A stretch of 64,000 nt of DNA from Brienomyrus brachyistius (GCF_023856365.1 NC_064541.1:18166214-18230213), one strand, 5' to 3'. Shown: positions 25,806 through 37,954, counted from the first letter of the stretch. Numbers and translations: made by a program. The notes: generated from the letters alone by a model not told the origin.

Positions 25806-28800
25806 AAATTTAAATCTGCAACGCTGATACATACTGAGTTAACTTGGCAAAAATCTGTTCTTAAGGGTGAAGCAGGGTGTATTGGCTTGACTTGGAAATT
25901 CCTATTCATTTTTCCATCATTAAATCAGCATTTGAAATTGACAGCGAAAATGCACGCCGTGTCTTTAATAAAATGTCAGAATGCATAATAAAATAATCCT
26001 GGGATTTCTTTGGCTTGTATAATAATGAAATAAATAAATGGAAACATCTGACGTCTTTTTGACTCGAAACAACAAGATGAATCACACGTTTCGCAGTATA
26101 TCAGCTGGTCAAGCATAATTCAGAAGTAACTCATTTGTGTTTCCTAATTAAATTGAATGCTTCAGAACGGTGATCACGGCAACACGATCACACATGAAGT
26201 CAAGTGATTGGAAGCACACAACATGTCTAATGAATGGTGAACAGCACGCCGTGCGGCTATACACCACAGCCAATGAAATAGGATACATATTCTTCTATAT
26301 GCTTGCGTTTTGGTATTTTTAAACGCTGCAGATGTTCATAAAAAGTCTGATCTCAGCTTATGAATTTTCGGCCTGTTCTTATTGGCTTCCATGGAGTTTA
26401 TGTTGTCTAATGAGGTGGTAGGTTTGTCAAAAGTTAGCTCTAAGTACAGACGGGATTTCTGGCTTGCAATAAAAAAATCATCCGGAGTGATTTATTTTAT
26501 TATTATTTTTTTTTAAGCAGAATGACATATTTTCTTGTCTCCACACCATCATTGTCCCGGCAGTATCAGAGCCACACAGACTTGGCACCGACGTCGTCTC
26601 ACATTGTAGGGAAATCCAGAGTCAGCAGGATGTGGCACAGCGGACCGGCTGCATGGTCGCATCTCAGAAAAGCCACTGGCCAAGACTGGCATGGCAACCA
26701 CCTACTGCAATTCATCAATATGCTCCCACCGCCGCTCCCGGGAGAATGTGTGCAGTGTCTGGCCCGTGCCGTACCCTTCTAATGCCAGGACTCGGCGTGA
26801 GTCCCCCATCTCACACGCAGTCACACTTATGCGCAGTCAAATTCACTTTACACACTCTGTTTGTGCCCATTCAGAACTACGAAGAAGAAAGTTGGGCCCG
26901 TTTCACTGTTGTCAGCATCGATATTCAATCTTCGCAAAAAAAAAAAAAATAATTACGTTCTAATCTGACGACGACTGAGGCCACAGTTCATAGCGTGAAG
27001 TGAAAATGGTGCAGCGATCGATGCTGAATGTTTTTGTAAAAAGAAAACAAATAATGGAGATAATACAGATTTTGGCGAAACAACGAAGTAAATGAAAGAC
27101 GTTTCATATGTTTTGCTTTTTTTTTTTTTTACCAAATTTGTCTAGTTAAAATGTTGAAATCACTTAAAAATTCCCTACAAAATGACATATTTATTTTTTT
27201 TTAAATTTTAATATGGAGAGTTAGCTTCCACAAAGGGGCTAAAAGGTTTTCTTTTTATCGAACATGGACTGACCTGAAATAGATTTATTGCCTATTTACT
27301 TACGAGCTCATTTAGTGATTCTGATAAGGCTGATTAATTCTGATTTTTAGTGGCGCTGACCTGTAACGTGTCACAGGTTTGACCTAAAATGATCAGTATT
27401 GTGGTTCAAATGTGCTTTTTTGTGCGAGGACATTTAAAAGTAATCACTCCCTATAAAAGGTTAATCTAACTTAAGGTAAACATGGCATGGGTGTTTGATA
27501 CAGCCCATTTACAGAGAAAATGAGGCTTTCTTCACTGTTTGATCACCACTCTGTACAACAACATTATTTACACCGTACACCACAAGTATGGCGTTGGCTC
27601 GTGGGACCGTACTTTGTGTTTTCACTCCATCCGCCGATAAGGTTTATTTTTCAAGGCACACAGGAAATAGTGTCTTGATTACAAAACAACAAGGCTCCCA
27701 AATTTGTCTGAAAATGATTGAAATGAGTGATGTGGATGGCTAAATATTTGTGAATTTCCGTTTTGTATATATAAAATAGCTGCCACCCCTCCCAGAATTA
27801 ACTTCTTAAATCTCCGCTTTCGCGAGGCCTGCAGTAATCCAGGCAGTTATCGTTTCTAGGGTTAGTCATGTTGAACATATTGTAATACATTTCAGGAACA
27901 AATGCTTGCCCAATCATGAAATATATTCAGAATTCCCTCCAGATGTATGGTTCATATAAACACCAAATACTTCCGAACCCTGCTGTCAGTGTTGAAATAA
28001 ATTTATTTTTTTGGGATCTATTGCAGTTTACTGTTTAAAGTTTGCCTTCGGTGTATTTTAAACAAAAGACAATAAATATCTGAAATCAAAAAATAAAATC
28101 TTATGGTATTTATATAGTGGGCACTTTGTAATGGTTGGAATTCGCAGGTATAACCAAAGTAGCAAATCATGTTGTCAACATCGTTCATTATCGCCGCAGT
28201 ACTGTGGGACTGAAAGCAAGAAACTTTGGCATGACTGACATCGTTTCAGAGCGATGGACGCGAGACACACAATGTAAACATCGTTCGTTTGTTAGCACGG
28301 CAGCTATAAAAACTGCTCACTCAGCTGATGGAGAAACCAGCAAACAAAGCACGAGAAGTTTATCCGAGTGAGCGCTCATATGCAGAATGATATATGAGCG
28401 GGTTTTTTAATCACGGAAAACAGTCATGTTTGCTCGGCAGTTTGTCAAAGATATGTTTGACATAGCCGTAAAATAAGAAGATTTTAGACGTTTCGCAAAA
28501 CGTGTTCTTGGTACCGTGCGTAATAATGGTCAGGTCTGTCGGTTACTTGGAAGCATGATTATATGCGCCGGTAAAATTGAGGTCTGTGTGTAAAACAAGT
28601 AGGATGGGATGGGAATTCAGCTGTTTCTGTCAGCTTACACGACTGGACAAGGACTCTTCTGAGCAGAACGCTCTTAACTGAGGACCGTTACTTGGTTGCC
28701 GTCCACACTGAGCTTCCTGAGCGAGGCAGCTGAGCTCCCTCACCCGTCTGACGACATGCCTATTGTTTCTGTTGTGTCATTAATATGTTCTTAGTTACCA

Positions 28801-28880
28801 TGACACTTCAGGACGTTTTTGTCTCTCACAAGCTCTCTGTATCTCTATATCTCTCACCTTCCCGCTTCCTCCCCTTGCAA

Positions 28881-29250
28881 CCAATTTTTCATGCATTCCA
28901 CGCCCCCCCACCCCGGGTTCGGTGCCCCCCCCGTACCCCCCGCACTCCCCACACCCCCGGCCCCAGACGATCCCTCCGAGCGGTTCTGCGACGCGCCGGC
29001 GGTGCCGGGTCCTCGCTCTTGCTGTTTCCACCAGGCCATGCAGATGGTGGCCCAGGCAGGAAGTTCCTCCTCCCTCCCTCCTTCCTTAATGAAGCTCCTG
29101 GGATTTAGGAGGATCCTGGCACCGACACCGTCCTTCGTTTCCAAGCCTCCTCCTCTGGATCTCAGTGAGTCCAGGCAAACCCCAGACTCCCTCAAGCCCC
29201 CCCACCCTGATTATTTGGATTTAGTAGTTCTGAAATTTCCCTTTTAAAGT
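28881..29250 (+). other. GC-rich, proline-coding patch of unknown nature
   Basis: An unusually C-rich and GC-rich block in an otherwise AT-rich intergenic region. The + strand has an open frame (28819-29247, 142 codons) rich in Pro and Ser, and the - strand is open over the same bases. I see no known domain and no clear splice structure. It could be an exon of a non-coding RNA, a promoter-like island or a low-complexity expansion. The frames are probably not real proteins, because C-runs alone explain them. Confidence 0.35.
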
Positions 29251-29445
29251 AAATTAACTCCAACTCCATCTCTGAGACTGTGTTCTACACATTAGTGCAG
29301 TCAGCAACATGTAATTCTTCTAAAACTGCTGCGGTTCAAACAAGAATTTTAAATGAGTGCAAAAAATATACACAATGTTTATATAATAATAACCAAAATA
29401 ATCACAACTGGAGCTGCTCGGTGTCATCGGCTATACATGCATGAA

Positions 29446-29454
29446 TACACACAC

Positions 29455-29493
<39 letters not shown>
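29446..29493. repeat. (AC)n microsatellite
   Basis: AC dinucleotide run with one GC interruption at about 29459-29460. Confidence 0.93.
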
Positions 29494-29496
<3 letters not shown>

Positions 29497-29619
29497 GGAT
29501 GAGCAGCAGTGCAGCCCAAAGTAACCAAACAACAGTCAAAACTTTAAGCACTATCTCAGTGAAAACAATGATTTGTTTAATTGACTAAACACCATGTGTA
29601 TTTAATACTAGTTTAAATT

Positions 29620-29938
29620 CAGCCAATCCCTGGGTAAAGAATGACCGATTTACAAACAACTTGTACTTACGAATGAACTGCCATATAGCCTATATATTAA
29701 AAATTCAGGTTAAATTCAGTGGTTTGTAATAACGAGTACACACACTACTTTGTGACGCTCATGAAAACATTGCACAGTTAGCTAGCACTGTACAGTACAG
29801 TATTACTGTATGATGATGATAACAATGATAATGATGATTATTATTATTATATATTTTTCAAACTTACCTACAGATTCGACTTAAAGACAGACTTAGGTAA
29901 CAGATCTTGTTTGTAACTTGGGGACTGCCTGTAAAGAT
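29620..29938. mobile_element. Dispersed repeat, likely non-autonomous DNA element
   Basis: The left end (CCCTGGGTAAAGAATGACCG, ATTTACAAACAAC) and right end (GATCTTGTTTGTAACTTGGG, GACTGCCTGTA) match a vertebrate repeat I recognise. Its ends read TACAGGCAGTCCCC...AAGTTACGAAC and the inverse. GTTTGTAA and TTACAAAC are complementary, as expected of inverted ends. It is non-coding. The hexamer array starts about 60 bases after the right end. Confidence 0.5.
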
Positions 29939-29999
29939 ACCTTTAGAGAGAAGGAATCGAGTCTTGGCTGATACTTCAGATGCTTTAGAACATACAGCG

Positions 30000-30320
30000 A
30001 GTATGAGTATGAGCATGAGGATGAGTATGAGTATGAGCATGAGGATGAGTATGAGCATGAGTATGAGCATGAGTATGAGCATGAGTATGAGCACGAGTAT
30101 GAGTATGAGCATGAGGATGAGCATGAGTATGAGTATGAGCATGAGGATGAGTATGAGCATCAGTATGAGCACGAGTATGAGGATGAGTATGAGCATGAGG
30201 ATGAGTAAGAGCATGAGTATGAGGATGAGTATGAGCATGAGTATGAGCATGAGTATGAGCACGAGTATGAGTATGAGTATGAGGATGAGCATGAGGATGA
30301 GTATGAGTATGAGGATGAGG
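30000..30320. repeat. ATGAGN hexanucleotide minisatellite, about 53 copies
   Basis: A continuous array of ATGAG followed by T, C or G. Units ATGAGT, ATGAGC and ATGAGG mix in 12- and 18-base patterns, with rare single-base changes (ACGAGT, ATCAGT, AAGAGC). Because the unit is six bases long, both strands stay open across it, giving Met-Ser/Met-Arg and His-Thr frames of more than 130 codons. These are artefacts, not genes. Confidence 0.96.
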
Positions 30321-31432
30321 TTTCAACATCGTCATTATTTCTTTACCCCCAGAACATACACTGGGTATCAATGCAAACTTCAATCACCGCCATATTAGTT
30401 TATCTAAGGAAGATACCACATGAAACTCATCCCAACAAGGGCCTCGCCTCTCCGCTGTGGTGGGAGAGACGCTCCTGCAGCCCGGGTGACACCACAGGTC
30501 GACTCAAGTGGTCAGAAGCCTAAGCGAGGGCCCTTAGCACCGGCTCCCAAACACGCAATGCTACGCCTCTCATTTTACATCATACTGGCATAAACTCTCT
30601 CTTTTTTATACAAATACAGAAAATACATTTTAATATAATTTAATAATAATAAATAATTATTTCAATAACTGAAATGTCTTATTTTATCGTTCTGTTTTAT
30701 TTCTTTTATTATTTATATTGCTAATTTTTATCTTATTTTTTTATATATTTTTTCTTGTATTACATATTTCCTTTTGAGCATAATCCAGTGGAAAGAGCAT
30801 TTCACTGCACATACCTGTATGTATGTGACAAAATGTCAAAAAATGTCAACATAATCTTTCGGGATCATCAGATGAAATTGCTGCATATTACTGGATATTT
30901 GCATGAATGCCTTATATATGCACAGGCAGTATTTCAGTCAACATGCAATATATGCGTCTAGTTTAACACTCTTCAAAACTCAAGTGTTCCAAAATTTAAA
31001 AACAATATTAAGACAAAAACCTTCGCACATTTTTAAAGACTATGTAGTATTAGAAAAATATTAAATATAAACCTTAAGAACAGAAAATGAATAGGTTAAC
31101 ATTATATCTAAAATGAGTCAATTGAAAGGCAGACGATGTGAGGCCGTGCAATGGGATTGTGGGTAACAGGCGGTGTATGTAATTTTTTGAATTTGTGAAA
31201 CACTTGGGTCTTCGGTGTAAAAAGGCCTCCACCCTCATGTGGGAAACCACCTATTTTTTTTGTATTAAAACTAAGGTATTAAGGTGATGCTACACAAACC
31301 CTAAATACTAAAGCAGCCACACAACCAAACATAATTAAAAATTAAGATATTTTCCTGCTTATCTGAATGGGACCTTAATTCTAATGGTTGGATCGGTTGT
31401 ATATTTGGTGAAAGTTTGTGTAAAATCAGGGA

Positions 31433-31434
<2 letters not shown>

Positions 31435-31477
<43 letters not shown>

Positions 31478-31492
31478 TTTGTTGTTGTTGTT
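31435..31492. repeat. (ATT)n(GTT)n trinucleotide repeat
   Basis: About 14 ATT units followed by four GTT units. Confidence 0.92.
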
Positions 31493-32160
31493 GGGTATCG
31501 GAATAAGTCAATGATTGATTTTACAGCAGATTCAAAATGTAATTGTGTATTAATGAAAAGTTATTATTGTATCTATAAAAGTGCATTACATAAATGATTA
31601 TATATAGACATAAATATGCATGTCTTTCAAGTGCACTGTCCAATTTTACCGATAAAAATCCCACTGAATTGGCCCTTGTCAACACTCGATGCCGTTCATA
31701 TTTAGTCAGTAGCTTGTCTCGATATCCTTCCATTGTCCGGGGCATGCGTCACTGGCCTGTCATCTGGACAGGCAGTTGGGGCGGCTTTGGGGGGGGGTGT
31801 ATTGGCTTGGGAGGGGATGGGATTGTTCTGTAGCTGGGGGGGGAAATGCTTGGGAACTCCACTTCCCAGCGTGAGAGGAGAATAAGAGGAAAATAGCTCC
31901 CCAGAGTTGAATCAATGACCTTAGTGACTGAAAAATATGCAAAGGTCATTGGGTTATATTAGGTCAGAGTTATTTTTGACTGATGCCAAACAGCAGTAAT
32001 CCTTGCCTGAGAATTTGCTTTTAAAATTTTACAGATAAGTGTTAATATTATGTATAGAATATGAAGACCATTAACATATTACAATATAAGTTCACGTCTT
32101 ACGTTTTACGTTACACTTTATCTCAGCAGGGCTATGATTTTGAAAGTCAAATAAGCCTAT

Positions 32161-32212
32161 TATCCATCCATCTTGTAACCAGTTATTCTCTTCAGGGTCG
32201 CGGGGATAAGCA
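32161..32212 (+). repeat. CATC-headed dispersed repeat fragment
   Basis: ATCCATCCATCTTGTAACC, then AGTTATTCTCTTCAGGGTCG and CGGGGATAAGC, another decayed end of the same repeat family as at 18553. Confidence 0.55.
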
Positions 32213-35200
32213 CATTATATTATTTTCAAATACTAGTAATATAATAGTATGAAGTGAATATTCATTATTGTTATTATTCTGCTTAGGGTGTTTTTACCAT
32301 ATGATGCTATACTCGCAGAGTGGCGATGTAGCCAATGTAGGCAACAGCCAACTTAGCACTGGGATGTTGAACTCTAGTGAAGGATCAAGATTACACAGAA
32401 AGAGATGGAGCGATTGTCATACCCTTGCTGAGGGCGCCGATTAAACAGCAGAGGGCAGTGCGCGCACACTCACCTCCTACTATCCGCGCGAGGACTTCCT
32501 CACAAGGCCGGCCGCAGCACTTGGAAATGTCTGTATCACAAGTAACAGTTTTATCAGGGATTGACCCATGCATACCAGCTAGAAAATTCAAGAATATATT
32601 TAAATAGATTATTCAAGCAGGCTGCATTTGATGTTTAGGTAAAATGTTCTTCTCTGTGCAAAAGCATTTATCCTCAAACCGGAAAACCATACTTGAGAGC
32701 TAGAACATGATGGATGAACCTTAAGAGAGATAAGGAAGTCATTAAATCACAACACGTGAACTTCCCCCATGTAAATTATTAGTCATATTAAAACAATAGA
32801 CTATTCTGAAGGTTAGCGAGGCCAATAGCATGTCAGTATGCAGAGGAACTTATTTTGGAGGTGTCAAATCACAAGATGAACGGGCGGGACAGTCGCAGAA
32901 TTCACACTGAACTGACATTACAGAAACAAACAAACAAACAATCAAACAAATAATATGCGCTGTTCACACTGTTCAGGGTTTGCTTTCTGGATATATGGTT
33001 TACTCTGAAACAAACTAGACTTTGATGAACATGGTGCAAAAGCAGAAAAAATCACGTGGATGAGCAGCTTCTAGGGAAACTTTCAGTCTCCTCAATGCTG
33101 AATAGACCTTGTTCCACCTAAACCAACGTGACACAGATTCCAGGGAAAATTCAGGGGATTTAAACTTGCGATTATTTTCTTTTATATGCGTCTTGCTGTA
33201 ATGTTCAAACAGGCAGCTGCTGCAGGACGTTTGCACTGTGACACTTAAAGGCACGTTTGTGAAATGAGTAAAGCGTCCGCCGTCTCCCACCTATGATCCC
33301 AACATCCCAAATCTGACATCTCCCCCACACTCTTTTAAAAAGGTAATGGGGGAAGGGGCCATCAGCAGTCTCTCCTCTGACACCCACGGAGATGCTCTGA
33401 ACCAGCGTTGTGACCTACAGAATTCTTTTGGAAAGAAGCCTCAACATATTAATATGCATTTTAATTTACTGTTAATTCAATTTATAACTGACCTGGATCT
33501 CACTGTGTTAATTTATTTACATATCAACAGTTATTGCTATTATTGTCTGTGCTGTCTGGTAATACAGATAGCAAATGATTAATCACACAAATTTACAGTG
33601 ATTACCAGAATTTGGCATATGTTTGTCAATTGTTATAATATGATCGAGATGTAATATCCAAGGATAGTTAACCACATTTTCCTATTAATCATTTCTTTTT
33701 TAAAAGAAATTGAATCTTTTTTGCATTGCTACTCAAGATCAACTCACTAGTAAAATGATTTAAAATTTTATGAGATCAGATTAAAACTAAATACAGTTAA
33801 TGCTTTTTTCACATAACAAATATGTTGACAAATAATATTGACACAAATAACAGCATTAGCCAGAACAAATATTAATACTCACAGGAGTGATGGCATTTTG
33901 ACTTAACTGTCTTTAATTCTAAAAGAAATCTTTTGTACATTGCTGCCAAATAGATCAAACAGTAGAGCAAATTTGTCAAGATCCGGACGTCACAACCAAC
34001 ATTTTATTTATATTGCCTAACTTCCGGAACCATTCCTTTATTTTTAGTTCATCACAGTCGACGATAATGGCGCCAATATCTGCAGAGCAATGATTTAGCT
34101 AATAGAACATACAGGAATCACAATAATAAGGATTCAAGATGAAAATAGTAGGCAGGTACAACCAGGCACTCATTTAATTATTTTACAAATAAGATAAAGA
34201 GAATATAATTTTCAAACAGAAATAGTTGTGGAACAGCCGACCAAATACTTCTTTGCTATGATCATTATAGAAATTACATAAATTAAGAAGCATTATATCT
34301 TCTTTCAAGGGTAAATATTTAAATTTAATGTTGCAATGTTCTTGATTTACTATTTTTGATTTACTATTCCTGTGTGTAAACAGCAGACGGACAAATAGTC
34401 ATGATTACTGCTCATTAAGAGCAGTACATTACTACCCCCAAGCCTACACATTGAGTGTCAATCATTATAATATAAATACACATCATGGTTCCAATTTTGA
34501 GGAATAAATCAATACATGCTAGAATAAACTTTGAGGTTTTCTTAATTTATAACATTTTAATGAGGATATATTGTTCTTACAGTAAAACTACACTGTTTAC
34601 AGTGATAAACCTTGTTTATAGGTAAGAATAAATATAAATAACTTGAAACTAAATGTTATACTAAATCGATTTGCTTTTTTACATTTAAAAACATCTGCAG
34701 AATTCCAAATTGAGTATATTTTAAGTAAAAGTGAAAATATAATATTTTCAGCATCATTGTTTTGTCTTTTAAAGCGAAATGAGAAATGTATAAATTTCAT
34801 TTAATTATTTTTGTTCTTTAATTTCATATTGTCAGTCAAGTAGTAAATAACCAAGTTGGAGTTCTTCAGTTTAGCTTGAGGTTTTTCTTCATGTGTGTTA
34901 ATTTCTATGCTGCTTCTGATTTTCAGTAACAACAGTCCACCAAAGAACCTCTTCGATGCTCGATTTCATGTACGACATGAAAATGTGTTTTTCAGGACAT
35001 TCATTTTTTGTTGGAGTTTGAGTAGATATGAAACTACTATGCTTGGCAAGTCTAGAATAAAAAAATATATGTTTAATATTTTTCTCTATATTTTTCGGAA
35101 AAATGTAGAAACGTAACGATTACCAAATTAATAAAACTTCTGTGCGATGGGAGCCAAAATTAATTTTCTATGAACAACAGTGAGCAAACACTCGCTATTC

Positions 35201-37088
35201 TCATCAGGCATGGCCCGTCTTTCTGCTGTTCCCGTGGCGTTCCCGTGGCGTTCCCGACCCACCCTGAATCCCAGCGTCGGCCCACCTCAAGACTGATGGA
35301 CAGAGACAGGTTTGAGGGAAGCTGCAGGTTCTTAGCAAGCGTCTGATGTCCTGGATCCGCTTAAGACGGCGGTCACGCTGCAACTAAGCAAAACAAGGCG
35401 CCCCCCGCCATGCAAAGCCTTCTCAAACCCGTCGGGCCTATTGAAGTTAGAAAACACTCACCAACAAAAAGGCTGGGTTCTCCTTCCATCCAGTATCCAG
35501 AGATAAACCTGGGATAGCAGGGGATTCGGGCGCCAGGTTGCAGGGCGATGGAATGCACAAGAGCTGAATTCACAGAGGTGTTCGTGCCACAGGGCACTGC
35601 TGAAGAGAGAATGCTGAAAGAATGAAACCACATGTGTATTAATATGGACCAAGGGGCTAAACAAACATATAATCCAACATTGCTGCTAATTGCCACAATT
35701 TGCAAGGTAAACATTGGAGTTTTAGACTTACCCCCACAAGTTTCAGATGTGGAGTCCTCAGTGCAGGACGCAGGAAGACTGGAAGAGCAATAACGCCCAA
35801 GTTCAGTTCTCATGTATCTGCTAAAGCAATTTCCTTCAAAACGTATTTAATTTCCTTTCTCAGGGTGCCTCTATACATGTGGTGAAACCTCACAATATGT
35901 CTATAGGCCTTTAATAAATGTAGCGGAGGCCGAACGAAAAGGCCGTCTATCGGCACACAAGTCAGGCTGACGTCAAGTTAACGTCGGGTTAATTATGAAG
36001 CGTCGCAATTTTAGATCCCCGTCATTGTGCTTTCCAAATTAAATGTTCGAAACGTTAAACATCTTCTAAATTTATCAACAGGAACAAAACCAAATAAGGC
36101 AATTTTCTAGAAACCACTGGCTTGCCAAATAACTGTGTTTGCTAATGTATGAACATATAACATAGTAAATTTTATTGGGTGCGATTAAAAAATATATATC
36201 ATAAAAGCTATTTTAATAAGGTCACTTTCTTAAATTTAACAGTAACTCAAGGTACATCTAGTTCTAAGTAGTTTTTTTTTTTTAAACGTTTGCATTGGGT
36301 TTTAGTTTATCCATCCCAGTTCACTTAATGATGCATTGCAGTTATTTATATTTCTCTAAAATGACAATCTCTTTCGTCTTAAAGATTTAGAGACGTTGCA
36401 AATGTTTTTTCCAGCTGAAAATGTCAAAACCGAGGGTAAACACCGTTATCTTCCCTTGGAACTGAAGAGAAAAATTAGTTTAAAGATGAACAAATGTTTA
36501 CTGTGCCCAACTGTTGTGAAATGAAATTTCACACAACAAAAAACCTTTTCAGGGAATTATAAAGTGACACACTGCTATTTATGTTTGGTTTAAGTAACAA
36601 TGTTTTCTTTAAAAGACCTCTGTTGTAAAAATGAAAGATTGTATTGACTTTTAGGGCTTCATCAGGCAGAGAACGGACTGACAAAATATCTATGAGGGGA
36701 CAAGTAGGGCGATAGGTGACCAGGTCTTATGCAGCAGGCCGTGGGAGAGAAAATGGCTTTGAAAAATCAAATGAGCCAAATTATGACATTAAGTATCTCC
36801 TGGGCGTGAGGTGTTACTCTCACACCCTCTGTATATCTGCTAGGTGTAATCCCTTGGATTAGCTAAGGCCGTTTCATAAACTTGAACTGAAACAATGGTG
36901 TTTTTAAGGGAAAAAAAAGGTGCCACAGGAGGTCAGAGAGCTCAAGTCCAAAATAAATGGCAGGCTATCCTGAAGCATGGGCCATTTTAATGGCTTAGAT
37001 TTATTGTGCTCTGCTTTTCCAAGGGCCGTCGTTTGCATGTGGTCAGTAGTGCAGACTCTGTGACCCAGCCTCCCTCTCACGTTACACC
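35201..37088. other. Region upstream of MEOX2
   Basis: No coding gene is assigned. A 146-codon frame lies on the - strand at 35373-35813 with no recognisable domain. A tandem GTTCCCGTGGC duplication lies near 35230-35255. From about 36.6 kb to the promoter the DNA is repeat-free and carries motifs such as GGATTAGCTAAG, CCATTTTAATGG and several TAAT/ATTA cores, so it is a reasonable place for MEOX2 regulatory sequence. Confidence 0.45.
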
Positions 37089-37098
37089 CTATTTATAA
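37089..37098 (+). promoter_or_regulatory. MEOX2: MEF2-type / TATA-like site of MEOX2 promoter
   Basis: CTATTTATAA matches the MEF2 consensus YTA(A/T)4TAR exactly and also resembles a TATA box. It lies 358 bases before the MEOX2 start codon, after a repeat-free AT-rich block and before a C-rich stretch. A transcription start about 30 bases downstream would give a 5' leader of roughly 330 bases. The site is seen; its function is inferred. Confidence 0.5.
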
Positions 37099-37119
37099 CA
37101 TCCCCCCTCGCCGGCCCCC

Positions 37120-37455
37120 CCCTCAGAGCAGTTCCTTGGAACCACCTTCCCCGTCCACTGGCTCCGGGCTCCTGTCATCTGAGAATCTCTTCAGTGGCTT
37201 ATCTCGGGTTCACTGTTTACCCAGTGCAGCCTGGCAACTGTCCGTATGCTTGGGATTATCTCGCGCGCTCCCTTTCAACACCGCGGCGAAGTTCTGCTGT
37301 CATTTAGCCTTCTTTTGCGTGGAAAAAGTGGAGAGGCGGCTGCAGAAGAGGCAAGACTTGTGAGCGCCCCTTTTATTTGGATCTTCGGCTGCTTGCCTTT
37401 TTCTTTGCACTTCTCGCCTTGACTTTTGGTCATCTCGAGGCTCTCTTTGCATGCG
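37120..37455 (+). other. MEOX2: MEOX2 5' untranslated region (inferred)
   Basis: GC-richer sequence between the TATA/MEF2-like site and the MEOX2 ATG. The transcription start is a guess. A short upstream frame begins at an ATG at 37136, and a second ATG at 37451 overlaps the real start out of frame. No intron signal is evident between here and the start codon. Confidence 0.4.
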
Positions 37456-37954
37456 ATGGATCACACGCTCTTCGGCTGCCTGCGCAGCCCCCACGCTTCC
37501 GCGCAGGCCCTGCACCCCGCGTTCTCGCAGTCCCCGCTGGCCCTGCACGGGCGATCAGACCATGTCTCCTACCCTGACCTGTCGGGCTCCTCGCCCTCGT
37601 GCGTCGTTGGCGGTTACCCGGGCGACGAGGGGCTGTTCGGCGGGCCACACCACCGCAGCCACCCGGGGCTGCAGCATCACCCTCCGCAGCCGCAGCAGCC
37701 GCAGTCCAGCTGGCACATTCCGCAGATGCCCTCCTCTGCGCCCACCAACCCTCGACACAGCCTCTGCCTCCCTCCTCACAGTACCGCACCCCCAGAGCTG
37801 GGCCCCAGTGGTCCCAACTTGTGTGCCACCACGCCGAGTTTAGGCAGCGGCGCTCCGACAGGGGCTTCCTGCGTACCTGGGGACTTCGGACGACAAACGC
37901 TGTCCCCCGATGAGGCGGAGAAGCGGAACAGCAAGAGGAAAGGTGACAACACAG
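37456..37954 (+). CDS. MEOX2: MEOX2 homeobox protein, exon 1
   Basis: MEOX2 (Gax, Mox2) is a nuclear homeodomain transcription factor of paraxial mesoderm, limb muscle precursors and vascular cells. Exon 1 encodes residues 1-166 and the first base of codon 167. The start is certain: [17 protein letters not shown] matches human [17 protein letters not shown], and the ATG context (G at -3, G at +4) is strong. Further matches are [16 protein letters not shown] (29-44), HSLCL (101-105), [19 protein letters not shown] (133-151) and EAEKR (153-157). The mammalian poly-His stretch is reduced to HHRSH and HH (65-75) followed by a Pro/Gln run. The donor is ACAG|GTAAGA. Only the ATG frame is the gene; long frames on the other strand are GC shadows. 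The whole CDS is 891 bases, 296 residues, against 304 in human. Confidence 0.97.

Larger units (their letters stand above)
20842..28880. other. Intergenic region CRPPA-MEOX2, part 2
   Basis: No gene was recognised. It contains poly(G) runs at 21422-21432 and 24296-24316 (21 bases), a GT microsatellite at 22578-22608, a dispersed-repeat piece around 23.1-23.23 kb (with CATGTCTTTGGACTGTAG), and a CATC-headed repeat at 25660-25800. Some blocks (22.36-22.5 kb, 26.1-26.45 kb, 27.7-27.86 kb) look unique and TAAT/ATTA-rich and may be regulatory, but nothing proves it. Confidence 0.5.
30321..35200. other. Intergenic region CRPPA-MEOX2, part 3
   Basis: Mostly AT-rich and without a recognisable gene. 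It holds an (ATT)n run at 31435-31480 followed by a GTT run, a poly(G) run near 31790, and a CATC-headed repeat piece at 32161-32212. Sequence from 33.4 to 35.2 kb is plain AT-rich DNA in which I see nothing. Confidence 0.5.

Noticed and set aside
29864..30398. Met-Ser, Leu-Ile and His-Thr frames of 130-163 codons
   Set aside because: Produced by the ATGAGN hexamer array alone; all fit the repeat period and not a gene.
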